Position numbers and translations under genes: made by a program. A DNA stretch of 64,000 bases from Pseudalkalibacillus sp052246725 (lineage in GTDB: Bacteria > Bacillota > Bacilli > Bacillales > Fictibacillaceae), in NCBI GenBank assembly GCA_052246725.1, contig JBQQCL010000016.1. One strand, given 5' to 3'. Of this stretch, positions 51,801-61,011 are shown in pieces. The notes under the pieces were generated by a model, which worked only from the letters and a program-made list of their open reading frames with translations, was not told the DNA's origin and ran no database searches. Position 1 is the first letter of the stretch. The number at the start of each line of letters is the position of its first letter.

Positions 51801-53081
51801 ATGTCTGCCAAAAATACTTCAGATAATGAACAAGAAAAAAATGGACAAGACAACGTATTATTATCTACACAAACAGTAATTAATGATGCATTAGATAAGC
51901 TAGGTTATCCGGAAGAAGTATATGAGCTTCTAAAAGAACCAGTCCGCCTCATGACAGTCCGGATCCCAGTCCGGATGGATGATGGTTCTATAAAAATATT
52001 CACTGGATATCGTGCCCAGCACAATGATGCAGTAGGACCAACAAAAGGTGGAGTACGATTCCATCCAAATGTAACTGAAACGGAAGTAAAAGCTTTATCT
52101 ATTTGGATGAGTTTGAAGGCAGGTATTGTCGACTTACCGTATGGTGGAGGTAAAGGCGGTATTATATGTGATCCGCGCGATATGTCATTCCGCGAATTAG
52201 AACGATTGAGCCGAGGATATGTCCGTGCAATAAGTCAGATTGTCGGTCCGACAAAAGATATTCCAGCGCCAGATGTGTTCACTAACTCTCAAATCATGGC
52301 ATGGATGATGGATGAATACAGCCGAATCCGTGAATTCGATTCACCAGGGTTCATCACAGGAAAACCATTGGTTCTTGGTGGTTCCCACGGACGTGAATCA
52401 GCAACCGCTAAAGGCGTTACGATTTGCATTCGGGAGGCCGCGAAGAAAAAAGGCATCAACCTTGAAGGTGCGAGAGTCGTCATCCAGGGATTCGGTAATG
52501 CCGGAAGCTTCCTGGCGAAGTTCATGTACGATGCCGGAGCGAAAGTTATCGGTATTTCAGATGCTTATGGCGGATTGCATGACCCTGAAGGTTTGGATAT
52601 TGATTATCTTCTTGATCGTCGTGACAGTTTCGGAACAGTGACGAAATTGTTCAAAGATACAATCACAAACCAGGAACTACTCGAATTGGATTGTGATATT
52701 CTCGTTCCAGCAGCAATTGAGAATCAGATTACAAAACATAATGCACATGACATAAAAGCATCGATTGTCGTAGAAGCGGCAAATGGTCCAACGACAATAG
52801 AAGCGACAAACATCCTTACAGAACGTGACATCCTGCTCGTACCAGATGTACTTGCAAGTGCAGGCGGTGTAACGGTTTCTTACTTTGAATGGGTTCAAAA
52901 TAATCAAGGATACTATTGGAATGAAGAAGAAGTTGAAGAAAAGCTTGAGCAAGTGATGGTAAAAGCATTCAATAATATCTTAACGACAGCAACCAACCGT
53001 AAAGTCAACATGCGTCTTGCCGCTTATATGGTAGGTGTACGTAAAATGGCTGAAGCATCTCGTTTTCGAGGATGGATCTAA
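51801..53081 (+). CDS. gudB: NAD-specific glutamate dehydrogenase
   Basis: Catabolic Glu dehydrogenase (RocG/GudB type) interconverting glutamate and 2-oxoglutarate plus ammonia. Catalytic region GPTKGGVRFHPNV...LPYGGGKGGI (catalytic Lys in KGG), Asp in DIPAPDVFT, Rossmann motif GFGNAGS. 426 aa with no internal duplication of the kind that inactivates cryptic gudB in laboratory B. subtilis. GGGAGG precedes ATG 51801. Confidence 0.95.
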   Translation: MSAKNTSDNEQEKNGQDNVLLSTQTVINDALDKLGYPEEVYELLKEPVRLMTVRIPVRMDDGSIKIFTGYRAQHNDAVGPTKGGVRFHPNVTETEVKALSIWMSLKAGIVDLPYGGGKGGIICDPRDMSFRELERLSRGYVRAISQIVGPTKDIPAPDVFTNSQIMAWMMDEYSRIREFDSPGFITGKPLVLGGSHGRESATAKGVTICIREAAKKKGINLEGARVVIQGFGNAGSFLAKFMYDAGAKVIGISDAYGGLHDPEGLDIDYLLDRRDSFGTVTKLFKDTITNQELLELDCDILVPAAIENQITKHNAHDIKASIVVEAANGPTTIEATNILTERDILLVPDVLASAGGVTVSYFEWVQNNQGYYWNEEEVEEKLEQVMVKAFNNILTTATNRKVNMRLAAYMVGVRKMAEASRFRGWI

Positions 53082-53106
53082 AGCAATTCGGTTGAAACAA
53101 ACGAAG

Positions 53107-53145
53107 AAATCCCCTATCATCATTATGTATGATACGGGGATTTTT
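53107..53145 (+). terminator. Terminator after gudB
   Basis: AAATCCCC..ATCAT / ATGAT..GGGGATTTTT. Confidence 0.92.
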
Positions 53146-53149
53146 GTTT

Positions 53150-53214
53150 GCATTTAAAGAAAGTATAAAATACTTTCTTTAAGTGCAAGAGCAACAAAGT
53201 TTGCGAAAACAGCC
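53150..53214 (+). repeat. Solo tail fragment of the MITE-like family
   Basis: GCATTTAAAGAAAGTATA / TATACTTTCTTTAAGTGC-type palindrome followed by the complete right terminus (GAGCAACAAAGTTTGCGAAAACAGCC without left end). The rest of 53215-53390 holds only the ypdA leader. Confidence 0.7.
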
Positions 53215-53390
53215 TTTCTTTATAAACCTCATTTTAGATATTGATTGTCAAAAGGAATGAAGGTGATGAGACGAGTATATTTCTCAAGCCCATTCGATAG
53301 GATTGTGAAAAACAATAATAATCTTATTGCTTAACAGCTCAAATAAGTTGAATAATATAGAATGTAGTAGCCATTAGGAGTGAAGAAACC

Positions 53391-54380
53391 ATGCAAGCTG
53401 ACGCGATCATTGTCGGCGGTGGTCCCTGCGGTCTTTCTGCAGCGATTGCTTTAGAGGAAATAGGTCTGAAACCAATCGTTATCGAAAAAGGGAACATTGT
53501 CAATTCAATTTATAATTACCCGACACATCAACAGTTTTTCAGTACAAGTGAAAAGCTTGAAATCGGAAATGTCCCATTTGTTATTGAACAAAGAAAACCT
53601 AAACGTAACCAGGCACTTTCTTACTACCGTGAAGTTGTTAAAAGAAAAAAACTTACGGTGCATGCATTTGAAAAAGTTCTAGTCGTAGAGAAGCAGGAAA
53701 ACGGCTCTTTTGTCGTCCGATCAAAAAAACAGAATGATGAAGAACAGACATATGAAACACCTTACGTTATCATTGCAACCGGATATTATGACCATCCAAA
53801 TTACATGGGTGTCCAAGGAGAAGACCTGGATAAGGTACTTCATTATTTTAAAGAAGCACATCCATACTTTGATCGTGATGTAGTCGTCATCGGGGGGAAA
53901 AACTCAGCAGTAGATGCAGCACTTGAATTGGAAAAAGTAGGGGCTAGAGTTACTGTATTATATAGAGGCTCTGAGTATTCAAGCAGTATCAAGCCATGGA
54001 TCTTGCCGGAATTCGAAGCTTTAGTCCGCCATGAAAAGGTGAAGATGGAATTCAACGCAAAAGTAATCGAAATCAAAGAACAGTCTTTGATTTATGAGGT
54101 GAATGGAGAACAGAAAGAAATCGCGAATGATTTTGTGTTTGCTATGACTGGTTACCATCCTGACCATTCATTCTTGACAAAAATGGGTGTAGGGATCGAA
54201 GAGGAAACGGGAAGACCGTTGTTCAATCCTGAAACGATGGAAACGAACGTTAACGGTATCTTCATTTCAGGTGTGATTGCAGCCGGGAATAACGCTAATG
54301 AAATCTTCATTGAAAATGGCCGGTTCCATGGTGGTTTGATCGCAAATGAAATAATGAATAGGAATAAAAAGTGGGACTGA
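53391..54380 (+). CDS. ypdA: Bacillithiol disulfide reductase YpdA
   Basis: FAD/NADPH-dependent oxidoreductase that reduces oxidised bacillithiol (BSSB). FAD-binding GGGPCGLSAA at the N terminus (with the conserved Cys), NADPH-binding VIGGKNSAVDAALE in the middle, and the C-terminal FISGVIAAGNNANEIFIENG. 329 aa, family length. AGGAGTG precedes ATG 53391. Confidence 0.93.
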   Translation: MQADAIIVGGGPCGLSAAIALEEIGLKPIVIEKGNIVNSIYNYPTHQQFFSTSEKLEIGNVPFVIEQRKPKRNQALSYYREVVKRKKLTVHAFEKVLVVEKQENGSFVVRSKKQNDEEQTYETPYVIIATGYYDHPNYMGVQGEDLDKVLHYFKEAHPYFDRDVVVIGGKNSAVDAALELEKVGARVTVLYRGSEYSSSIKPWILPEFEALVRHEKVKMEFNAKVIEIKEQSLIYEVNGEQKEIANDFVFAMTGYHPDHSFLTKMGVGIEEETGRPLFNPETMETNVNGIFISGVIAAGNNANEIFIENGRFHGGLIANEIMNRNKKWD

Positions 54381-54404
54381 CCGATTTGGTTCAGTCCCTT
54401 TTCC
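54371..54404 (+). terminator. Terminator after ypdA
   Basis: GGGACTGA / TTCAGTCCC followed by TTTTCC; overlaps the ypdA stop. Confidence 0.88.
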
Positions 54405-54443
54405 TGTACTTTAAGAAAGTATAAAATATATTCTTTATCAATT
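54405..54443 (+). repeat. Decayed tail palindrome next to element B4
   Basis: ACTTTAAGAAAGTATAAAATATATTCTTT, a decayed copy of the tail palindrome, directly before the left end of B4. Confidence 0.5.
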
Positions 54444-54815
54444 GGCTTTTTTCTAAAAGATTGTTGCTTTTGAGTTATTTTAAAAACCACCTTGTGCAAG
54501 TTGATTAGAGAGCAAGGTGCGAGACTCCTCGAAAATGAAAATCGCATTTTCTTCGTGCGATGTAACGCTGCCGAAGCTTTCCTTGTCCTGCGGGATCAGC
54601 GTGCCTACTACCTGAATAATCTCCTCGCAAGGCATGCGACGAGGAAGCTCGCTTCGACAGGACTTTCTTGTAGACGCAGGAGCACAAATGCTTCCTTGAA
54701 AAGGAGACTCCTGAGATCGCAAGGCGACGAGTGGGCTCACCGCATACCCCGTGGAAAGCGAGCACCTGAGCGGAAATCAAATACTTTAAAGAGCGACAAA
54801 GTTTCGAAAACAGCC
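54444..54815 (+). repeat. MITE-like element B4 between ypdA and ansA
   Basis: 372 bp: left end GGCTTTTTTCTAAAAGATTG, full central module, no tail module, right end CGAAAACAGCC. The right end touches the ansA stop codon (54816-54818). Flanks do not show a clear 8-bp duplication, unlike the other copies. Confidence 0.8.
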
Positions 54816-55790
54816 TTAATTTGAAGAAAAAGCTTCTGATAACTGTTCCATATTCAAGCCCATTTCAAGAGTGACCATTAACTTCAGTCTGGCTTTTGGT
54901 CCATTCAATCCGTTCGTCAAGATGACACCAGATTCTTTAAGTTTACGACCTCCACCATCATAACTGTAAATGTCCTGGACAATTCCGTTGAAACAGCGTG
55001 AAACCATGACAATCGGAATTTGATTTTGTATAAAATGATTGATTTCCTCCATTAATGCAGGCGGTAAATTTCCTTGACCAAGTGCTTCGATGACAAGTCC
55101 ATCTAAATTCATGGTACGGACAGCTTGAAGAAGATCCTTTTGCATGCCTGCATAAGCTTTTAAAAGAACAACATTTTTTGAAAGTCCTATTGTTTCATAA
55201 TGTTCCCGATGAACGAGGTTATGATGGAAAAAGACACCACGTTTTGTGACAATCCCGATAGGACCAGATTGTGGGCTTTGGAATGTTGCAATATTACTTG
55301 TATGAGTCTTAGTCGCATTTTTTGCAGCATGGATTTCGTCATTGAAAACGACTAAAACCCCTTTTCCTTTTGCTTCATCACTCGCTGCCGTTCTGACGGA
55401 TGTAATGAGATTATGGGGTCCGTCTGAACCGAGCTCATTACTCGAACGCATTGCCCCTGTTACGATGACAGGTATTTCATCACCATGAAGAAGATCGAGC
55501 AAATAGGCTGTTTCCTCCAATGTATCTGTACCGTGAGTGATAACAACGCCATCAAACGAGTTCTCCTTGACTTTCCTGTGTATATAATTTGAAAGACTGA
55601 TCATATGTTCCGGGGTGATATGAGGTGAAGGAAGGTTTAGAAAATCATCCATCGTTACCTTGGCAATTTGTGAAAGCAGGGCATAGGTTTCGTGAAGGGG
55701 ATTGACATCACCCGGAATGACTTTTCCTGTTTCTTTATCTTCACTCATTGCGATTGTTCCGCCAGTATGTATGACTAGAATTTCTTTCAT
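54816..55790 (-). CDS. ansA: L-asparaginase type I
   Basis: Cytoplasmic asparaginase hydrolysing Asn to Asp and ammonia. Catalytic threonines in IHTGGTIAM (N terminus) and THGTDTLEETA; 324 aa from ATG 55790, which has GAGGTG upstream. An in-frame TTG at 55811 is rejected because that ribosome-binding site would be inside the coding region. The stop codon directly abuts element B4. Confidence 0.92.
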   Translation of the reverse strand: MKEILVIHTGGTIAMSEDKETGKVIPGDVNPLHETYALLSQIAKVTMDDFLNLPSPHITPEHMISLSNYIHRKVKENSFDGVVITHGTDTLEETAYLLDLLHGDEIPVIVTGAMRSSNELGSDGPHNLITSVRTAASDEAKGKGVLVVFNDEIHAAKNATKTHTSNIATFQSPQSGPIGIVTKRGVFFHHNLVHREHYETIGLSKNVVLLKAYAGMQKDLLQAVRTMNLDGLVIEALGQGNLPPALMEEINHFIQNQIPIVMVSRCFNGIVQDIYSYDGGGRKLKESGVILTNGLNGPKARLKLMVTLEMGLNMEQLSEAFSSN

Positions 55791-55916
55791 TGAGTTTACA
55801 CCTCGTTCCAAAAAGTTTATTCAAGATTTAAGATACCATGTTTTGTACACGTGAGTCTAAATTGACCGATAATAAATAAAATAAAGTCTTTCACAAGTTC
55901 CTTTATAATAACGTGG

Positions 55917-56110
55917 AAATATACTCGCTTTCCGCGGGCGATCCGCAAGCATCCTCGCTTACTTCCACAGGATGTGGTGGCTTTGACGTTCACCACAAGA
56001 CCACGGAGTTAAAATCCAACTTTGCAGTTTTGCGCCGAGTAACCGCAGGCGCAGGACGTGGTGGTTGTTAGTCGAAGACCTTTAATTCGCTGTGGGGGCT
56101 TGTCTGGCTC
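55917..56110. repeat. GC-rich repeat block with repeat F copy 2
   Basis: ATACTCGCTTTCCGCGGGCG, then ATCCGCAAGC, is the inverse of repeat F at 50738. Two similar segments AGGATGTGGTGG and AGGACGTGGTGG follow near 55970 and 56055. No ORF with initiation signal. The rest of 55791-56277 has no gene. Confidence 0.5.
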
Positions 56111-56277
56111 GATATTCCCGTATGAGTCTCTTATATTTCCACCCCTTATCAGATTCTTATCAACCTTAAATCACTTTAAAAGGATTCATTAGTAATAAAC
56201 TTTTAGAAAACAGCTTAACAAAATCATCGTTGTTCGTGATACGATAGTAAAAAATGGATGGAAACGGGACGATGTAA

Positions 56278-56958
56278 ATGTTTACGGTCATATCGGCAGG
56301 GATCGCCCCAGGTCTCGCCTTGCTGTCATTTTTCTATTTAAAAGAAAAATATAAACCTGAGCCGATTTTAATGGTGTTACGAACCTTCATAATTGGGATT
56401 CTTCTTGTGTTTCCTGTAATGGTGTTGCAGTTCGGTATTTATGAAGAGATGCAAGTTGCTGAGTGGGCTGATGCTTTCATCGTTTCTGGCTTCTTTGAGG
56501 AGTTTTTCAAATGGTTCCTACTTTATTTCACAGCATACCAACATATTGAATTCAATGAGCCATATGATGGGATCATTTATGGTGTGTCGCTTTCATTAGG
56601 CTTCGCAACCGCTGAAAATGTTCTCTATTTGTTTACCAATGGTGTTGAAACCGCGTTAATGAGAGCATTGTTACCCGTTCCAAGCCATGCGTTGTTCGGG
56701 GTGATCATGGGATATTATCTTTCGCGTGGGAAATCCTCTGACAACAAGCGTGTAAAACAATCGTTCATATTAGCATCATTAGTAGTTCCGATTTTCTTTC
56801 ACGGATTTTATGACTATATTATTTTATCCTTGATGAAAAAATGGGTGCTCGTCATGCTTCCATTCATGATTTTCTTATGGTGGTTAGGCCTTAGGAAAAT
56901 CAAGTACGCACAGGATATGTCACAGGAAAATCATCAACAACAAAAACATGCACAATAA
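56278..56958 (+). CDS. prsW: Intramembrane protease PrsW
   Basis: Polytopic protease that makes the site-1 cut in the anti-sigma factor RsiW of B. subtilis in response to antimicrobial peptides and envelope stress. Conserved GFFEEFFKWF (EExxK), GFATAENVLY, HALFGVIMGY and FFHGFYDYI motifs. 226 aa, about seven helices. Confidence 0.92.
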   Translation: MFTVISAGIAPGLALLSFFYLKEKYKPEPILMVLRTFIIGILLVFPVMVLQFGIYEEMQVAEWADAFIVSGFFEEFFKWFLLYFTAYQHIEFNEPYDGIIYGVSLSLGFATAENVLYLFTNGVETALMRALLPVPSHALFGVIMGYYLSRGKSSDNKRVKQSFILASLVVPIFFHGFYDYIILSLMKKWVLVMLPFMIFLWWLGLRKIKYAQDMSQENHQQQKHAQ

Positions 56959-56977
56959 CTATATATGCCTATCATCG

Positions 56978-57011
56978 AACCTGGTTGTCCATAGGATGAC
57001 CCGGTTTTTTT
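56978..57011 (+). terminator. Terminator after prsW
   Basis: AACCTGGTTGTCC / GGATGACCCGGTT followed by seven Ts. Confidence 0.88.
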
Positions 57012-57024
57012 ATGTTTGCTTATC

Positions 57025-57068
57025 TGCCTGCAGAAAGAGAGTGAATTTCGCAAAAATCAACAATAAAG
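57025..57068 (+). repeat. Short repeat D, copy 3
   Basis: GCCTGCAG...GAGTGAATTTCGCAAAAATCAACAATA, close to 3374-3420. Confidence 0.5.
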
Positions 57069-57083
57069 TATAACAAAGCCTTT

Positions 57084-57112
57084 GTATAAAATCCCTTCAA
57101 TGACAGAAACTA
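57084..57112 (+). promoter_or_regulatory. Sigma-G-type promoter candidate of sleB
   Basis: GTATA at 57084-57088 (GHATR) and GAAACTA at 57106-57112 (5 of 7 of CATNHTA) with a 17-nt spacer. sleB-ypeB is known to be forespore-expressed. Confidence 0.45.
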
Positions 57113-57156
57113 CGAACATTGAAAAGTTATACAGGATGCAACAGGAGGCTGTAATG

Positions 57157-58017
57157 ATGAAAAGTGGAAAATTGTGCGTGAAAGTATGCTTATCATTGAT
57201 ACTATTGGTCATTCCGTTGTTAAGTGCTGTGTATGTTGATGATACCAACGCGTTTACCGCTCAAGTGATTCAGCATGGCGCAACGGGAGAAGATGTAATT
57301 GAGCTCCAATCAAGATTACAATATTTAGGCTATTATAATGGAAACATCGATGGTGTTTTCGGTTGGGGAACATATTGGGCCCTGCGAAACTTTCAGTATG
57401 AGTTTGGTTTAAAGGTTGATGGTCTGGCAGGTGCAACGACAAAATTGAAGCTGGCGAATGCTTCTAAGTATCACGAAAGTTACGTAAAAAAGAATATCAG
57501 GAAAGGGAGAGATTTTACCCACTACGGTGGGACACCTTTGGATCAGCAGGCTGAAAAAGGAAAAGCTCCTGCTAAAAAACAGCCTTCTGGCCAGGGAGGT
57601 AAAGCACAACCTAAAAAGCAAGCTCAAAAACCTAAACAAGGAAAAAACGTTCCAAGCGGTTATTCGGAGAATGATATTCAATTGATGGCGAACGCTGTTT
57701 ATGGTGAAGCTCGTGGTGAACCGTACATTGGACAAGTAGCGGTTGCCGCAGTCATTCTTAACCGTATTGAAAGCTCATCGTTTCCAAATACGATTTCAGG
57801 TGTCATTTTTGAACCTGGCGCTTTTACAGCTGTAGCAGATGGTCAAATTTGGCTTACGCCGAATAAACAAGCAAAGAAAGCCGTTATGGATGCGATTAAT
57901 GGATGGGACCCTTCAGATGGTTGTATTTATTACTTTAACCCTGATACTGCAACCTCGGGTTGGATATGGACACGTTCACAGGTCACCCAAATTGGAAAGC
58001 ATATCTTTGCTAAATAA
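57157..58017 (+). CDS. sleB: Spore cortex-lytic enzyme SleB
   Basis: Lytic transglycosylase that degrades cortex peptidoglycan in germination. Signal peptide to about residue 32, peptidoglycan-binding domain (GEDVIELQSRLQYLGYYNG...KVDGLAG), a lysine-rich linker, and the catalytic hydrolase_2 domain with the glutamate in VYGEARGEP. AGGAGG at 57143-57148 is 8 nt from ATG 57157; ATG 57154 is the adjacent alternative. 286 aa. Operon with ypeB (15 nt). Confidence 0.94.
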   Translation: MKSGKLCVKVCLSLILLVIPLLSAVYVDDTNAFTAQVIQHGATGEDVIELQSRLQYLGYYNGNIDGVFGWGTYWALRNFQYEFGLKVDGLAGATTKLKLANASKYHESYVKKNIRKGRDFTHYGGTPLDQQAEKGKAPAKKQPSGQGGKAQPKKQAQKPKQGKNVPSGYSENDIQLMANAVYGEARGEPYIGQVAVAAVILNRIESSSFPNTISGVIFEPGAFTAVADGQIWLTPNKQAKKAVMDAINGWDPSDGCIYYFNPDTATSGWIWTRSQVTQIGKHIFAK

Positions 58018-58032
58018 CGGAGGTGAAGAGAC

Positions 58033-59382
58033 ATGATCAGAACGATTCTAATAACATTACTGGCGATTGCTGTAATCGGTACTGGATATTGGGGATATAA
58101 GGAGCACCAGGAAAAAAACGCAATTCTTATCGAAGCTGAAAATAACTATCAGCGAGCATTTCATGATTTGAACTTCCATTTTGATGCTTTGGAAGAGAAA
58201 ATAGGGACTACTTTGGCGATGAACTCACGTCAGCAAATCTCTCCTTCGCTCGCTGAGGTCTGGCGATTGACATCTGAAGCACATAACGATGTGGGACAAT
58301 TACCATTGGCGTTGCTACCTTTCAACAAAACAGAAGAATTCCTTACAAAGATCGGAGAGTTCAGTTACCGGATTGCAATTAGAGATTTGGAGAAAAATCC
58401 CCTTTCCAATGATGAATATGCTACACTTCAGAAATTGCATAAAAACGCAACTCAAATCAAAAATGAGCTAAGAGACGTACAAGCGACTGTCATGAAGGAA
58501 AACTTAAGGTGGATGGACGTTGAATTAGCTCTTGCGACTGAATCGGACCCAAAAGATAATACAGTCATAGATGGGCTGAAGACGGTGGATAAGTCCGTCG
58601 AAGGTTATTCAGAGGTGAACTGGGGACCGGAAATTACAAAGATCAATGAATTTGAAGACAACAAATACAAAGCATTGAGCGGTAAAGAAATAAGCAAAGA
58701 AGAGGCGAAGAACCTGGCAATCAAATTCCTCAAACTTGAAAAGAACAGTAAAGTGATTGTCGAGGAAAATGGAAAAGGGTCACCGTACAAAGCATATCGT
58801 ATTTCAATCAATGAACCGAAAAGCAAATCTAACATCTACATGGAAATGACCCAAAAAGGCGGTCATCCGACATGGATTCTTGAAGATCGAAACGTACAAA
58901 AGTCAAATATCAGTTTATATCAAGGAAGCGAAAAAGCTACCGAGTTCCTGAATCAACATGCAATGGATAAAATGGAAATGACGACAAGCGACCAATATGA
59001 GAACATAGGAATATACACCTATGTGAAAAAACAAGGTGATGTCCGTATCTATCCACAAACTGTAACGATAAAAGTGGCCCTTGATAACGGTGATATTATC
59101 GGATATGAAGGTATGAACTACTTGCTTGGCGAAAAAGATCGCAATATCACAGCACCCACGATGTCGCAGCAAGAAGCACGTGGAAAAATGAATCCAAAGC
59201 TGAAAATCATGGAAACACACCAGGGAATCATCATAAATGACCTCGGTGAAGAGGTGCATTGTTATGAATTCTTGGCAACCATGGGCAACGAAACATTCCG
59301 TATATTCATTAATGCTGATAATGGATTTGAAGAAAAAGTGAAAAAACTCGATGACCCGAATACACCGGTCAACAGCATGTAA
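58033..59382 (+). CDS. ypeB: Germination protein YpeB
   Basis: Needed for SleB stability and localisation in the spore. N-terminal anchor (residues about 4-20), helical region, and PepSY-type repeats in the C-terminal half. 449 aa, as in B. subtilis. GGAGGTGAAG precedes ATG 58033. Confidence 0.94.
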   Translation: MIRTILITLLAIAVIGTGYWGYKEHQEKNAILIEAENNYQRAFHDLNFHFDALEEKIGTTLAMNSRQQISPSLAEVWRLTSEAHNDVGQLPLALLPFNKTEEFLTKIGEFSYRIAIRDLEKNPLSNDEYATLQKLHKNATQIKNELRDVQATVMKENLRWMDVELALATESDPKDNTVIDGLKTVDKSVEGYSEVNWGPEITKINEFEDNKYKALSGKEISKEEAKNLAIKFLKLEKNSKVIVEENGKGSPYKAYRISINEPKSKSNIYMEMTQKGGHPTWILEDRNVQKSNISLYQGSEKATEFLNQHAMDKMEMTTSDQYENIGIYTYVKKQGDVRIYPQTVTIKVALDNGDIIGYEGMNYLLGEKDRNITAPTMSQQEARGKMNPKLKIMETHQGIIINDLGEEVHCYEFLATMGNETFRIFINADNGFEEKVKKLDDPNTPVNSM

Positions 59383-59391
59383 AACTCACGT

Positions 59392-59424
59392 AAAAGGAAA
59401 AGCAAAAATTGCTTTTCCTTTTCT
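59392..59424 (+). terminator. Terminator after ypeB
   Basis: AAAAGGAAAAGCA / TGCTTTTCCTTTTC hairpin. Confidence 0.9.
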
Positions 59425-59555
59425 TGTTAAAATGAGATAATAGACCTAAATAAAACTCTTAAATGATACGTTGAGTTGTTTCCAGATCTATTGGAGTTCC
59501 GTGAATCGACAAGATCGTATCACTGAGCTAAATAAAAAGGGGAGGGGGGATTTTC

Positions 59556-60215
59556 ATGATCAAAATTGGGGAAACCCTTTTTCTTGATATCCGGAAACCC
59601 GGACAAGAAGCACAAAAGTTTCAATGTAAGGTTGAAGATATAAGGGAAGATCATCTGCTAGTTACATATCCATCCAATCTCCGGACGAATAAATCGGAAT
59701 TTTTCATGGTAGGGACAAAGTTCTATGCACATTTCACGACAAAAGAGAAAATTACCTACAAGTTTCGCACTGAAATGACCGATCGGAAAAAAGAACATAT
59801 ACCTTTACTGATTTTATCATTTCCTGGTGAAAACAATTTGGAAAAAATTCAAAGGCGTGAATTTGTTCGTGTTGATACATCGATTGATACTGCGATTCAT
59901 CCTTCAGATTATCAATTTCAACCATTTACAGCGATCACTTCGGATGTAAGTGCTGGTGGATGTGCAATTATTTTACCTGAGCAACACAGACTGAAGGAAG
60001 GCATGGAAGTGAATTGTTGGATGGTACTGCCCTTGAAAGACCAGCACAGATATGTAAAGCAAAAGGCTAGAGTCATCCGCATCATTAAAGGTGAGAACGG
60101 CAAACGGGATAAAGCACCTTTGCAGTTCATGAAGATCACAGAGAGAGACAAACAACATATGCTGCGGTTCTGTTTTGAAGAACAACTGATGCTTAAGAAG
60201 AAAGGGTTATTATAA
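59556..60215 (+). CDS. ypfA: PilZ-domain c-di-GMP receptor YpfA (MotI/DgrA)
   Basis: N-terminal YcgR-like domain and C-terminal PilZ domain with the c-di-GMP motifs QRREFVRV (RxxxR) and DVSAGGC (D-x-S-x-x-G). 219 aa. In B. subtilis this protein binds the flagellar stator when c-di-GMP is high. GGGGAGGGGGG precedes ATG 59556. Its stop codon lies in the 8-bp target duplication of element B5. Confidence 0.92.
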   Translation: MIKIGETLFLDIRKPGQEAQKFQCKVEDIREDHLLVTYPSNLRTNKSEFFMVGTKFYAHFTTKEKITYKFRTEMTDRKKEHIPLLILSFPGENNLEKIQRREFVRVDTSIDTAIHPSDYQFQPFTAITSDVSAGGCAIILPEQHRLKEGMEVNCWMVLPLKDQHRYVKQKARVIRIIKGENGKRDKAPLQFMKITERDKQHMLRFCFEEQLMLKKKGLL

Positions 60216-60681
60216 GGCTGTTTTCGTAAACTTTGTTGCACTTGCACTTAAAGAAAGTATAAAATACTTTCTTCAGTATAAGGGCAACTAAGGCTCGACC
60301 TACAAAAGGCTTGGCCTCGCCAAGTTTTCTTTAAAAGTCGTTGATTTCCGCTCCAGGATGCTCGCTTTCCGCGGGGCGTGCGGTGAGCCCACTCGTCGCC
60401 TTGCGACCTCAGGAGTCTCCTTATCAAGGAAGCATTTGTGCTCCTGCGTCTACAAGAAAGTCCTGTCGATGCGAGCTTCCTCGTCGCATGCCTTGCGAGG
60501 AGATTATTCAGGTAGTAGGCACGCTGATCCCGCAGGACAAGGAAAGCTTCGGCAGCGTTACAGCGCACGAAGAAAATGTGATTTTCATTTTCGAGGAGTC
60601 TCGCACCTTGCTCTCCAATCAACTTGCACAAGGTGAGTTTTTAATAATGACTCAAAAGCACCAATCTTTTAGAAAAGAGCC
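60216..60681 (-). repeat. MITE-like element B5, full length, with perfect 8-bp duplication
   Basis: 466 bp in reverse orientation: plus-strand ends GGCTGTTTTCG and AGAAAAGAGCC. Perfect direct repeats TATTATAA at 60208-60215 and 60682-60689 flank it. Contains the tail palindrome (about 60245-60282) and the full central module. Confidence 0.88.
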
Positions 60682-60760
60682 TATTATAATTAATCTGTAT
60701 AACAGCAGCCTTGTTTTGGTAACGATAGAGAAAAGACCATTATGAGGATGCGATTCGATC

Positions 60761-60973
60761 ATGAAATTGCTTGAACGTATTTTGATCAAATTGATTGTTT
60801 GCCAGATCATTTTTCTCCTTGTCGCTCAATATCTCATATTCAATTGGAACATTGGTACCTATTTCAATCAATTGTATGAATATGAAGGTATTACGAATGG
60901 AAGCACTGGTGAGACAGTCGAAACGATAGACCGCTCAAATTTCCTATGGTATGATGAAAGGGTTGAAAATTGA
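60761..60973 (+). CDS. ypfB: YpfB, DUF5359 family small protein
   Basis: 70 aa with one N-terminal membrane helix (about residues 7-28), then a polar tail. It corresponds to ypfB between ypfA and cmk in B. subtilis. TGAGGATG precedes ATG 60761. Function unknown. Confidence 0.8.
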   Translation: MKLLERILIKLIVCQIIFLLVAQYLIFNWNIGTYFNQLYEYEGITNGSTGETVETIDRSNFLWYDERVEN

Positions 60974-61011
60974 CTCGGTATCAATGACTTTGAGGGATAA
61001 TGTCACCGTTG

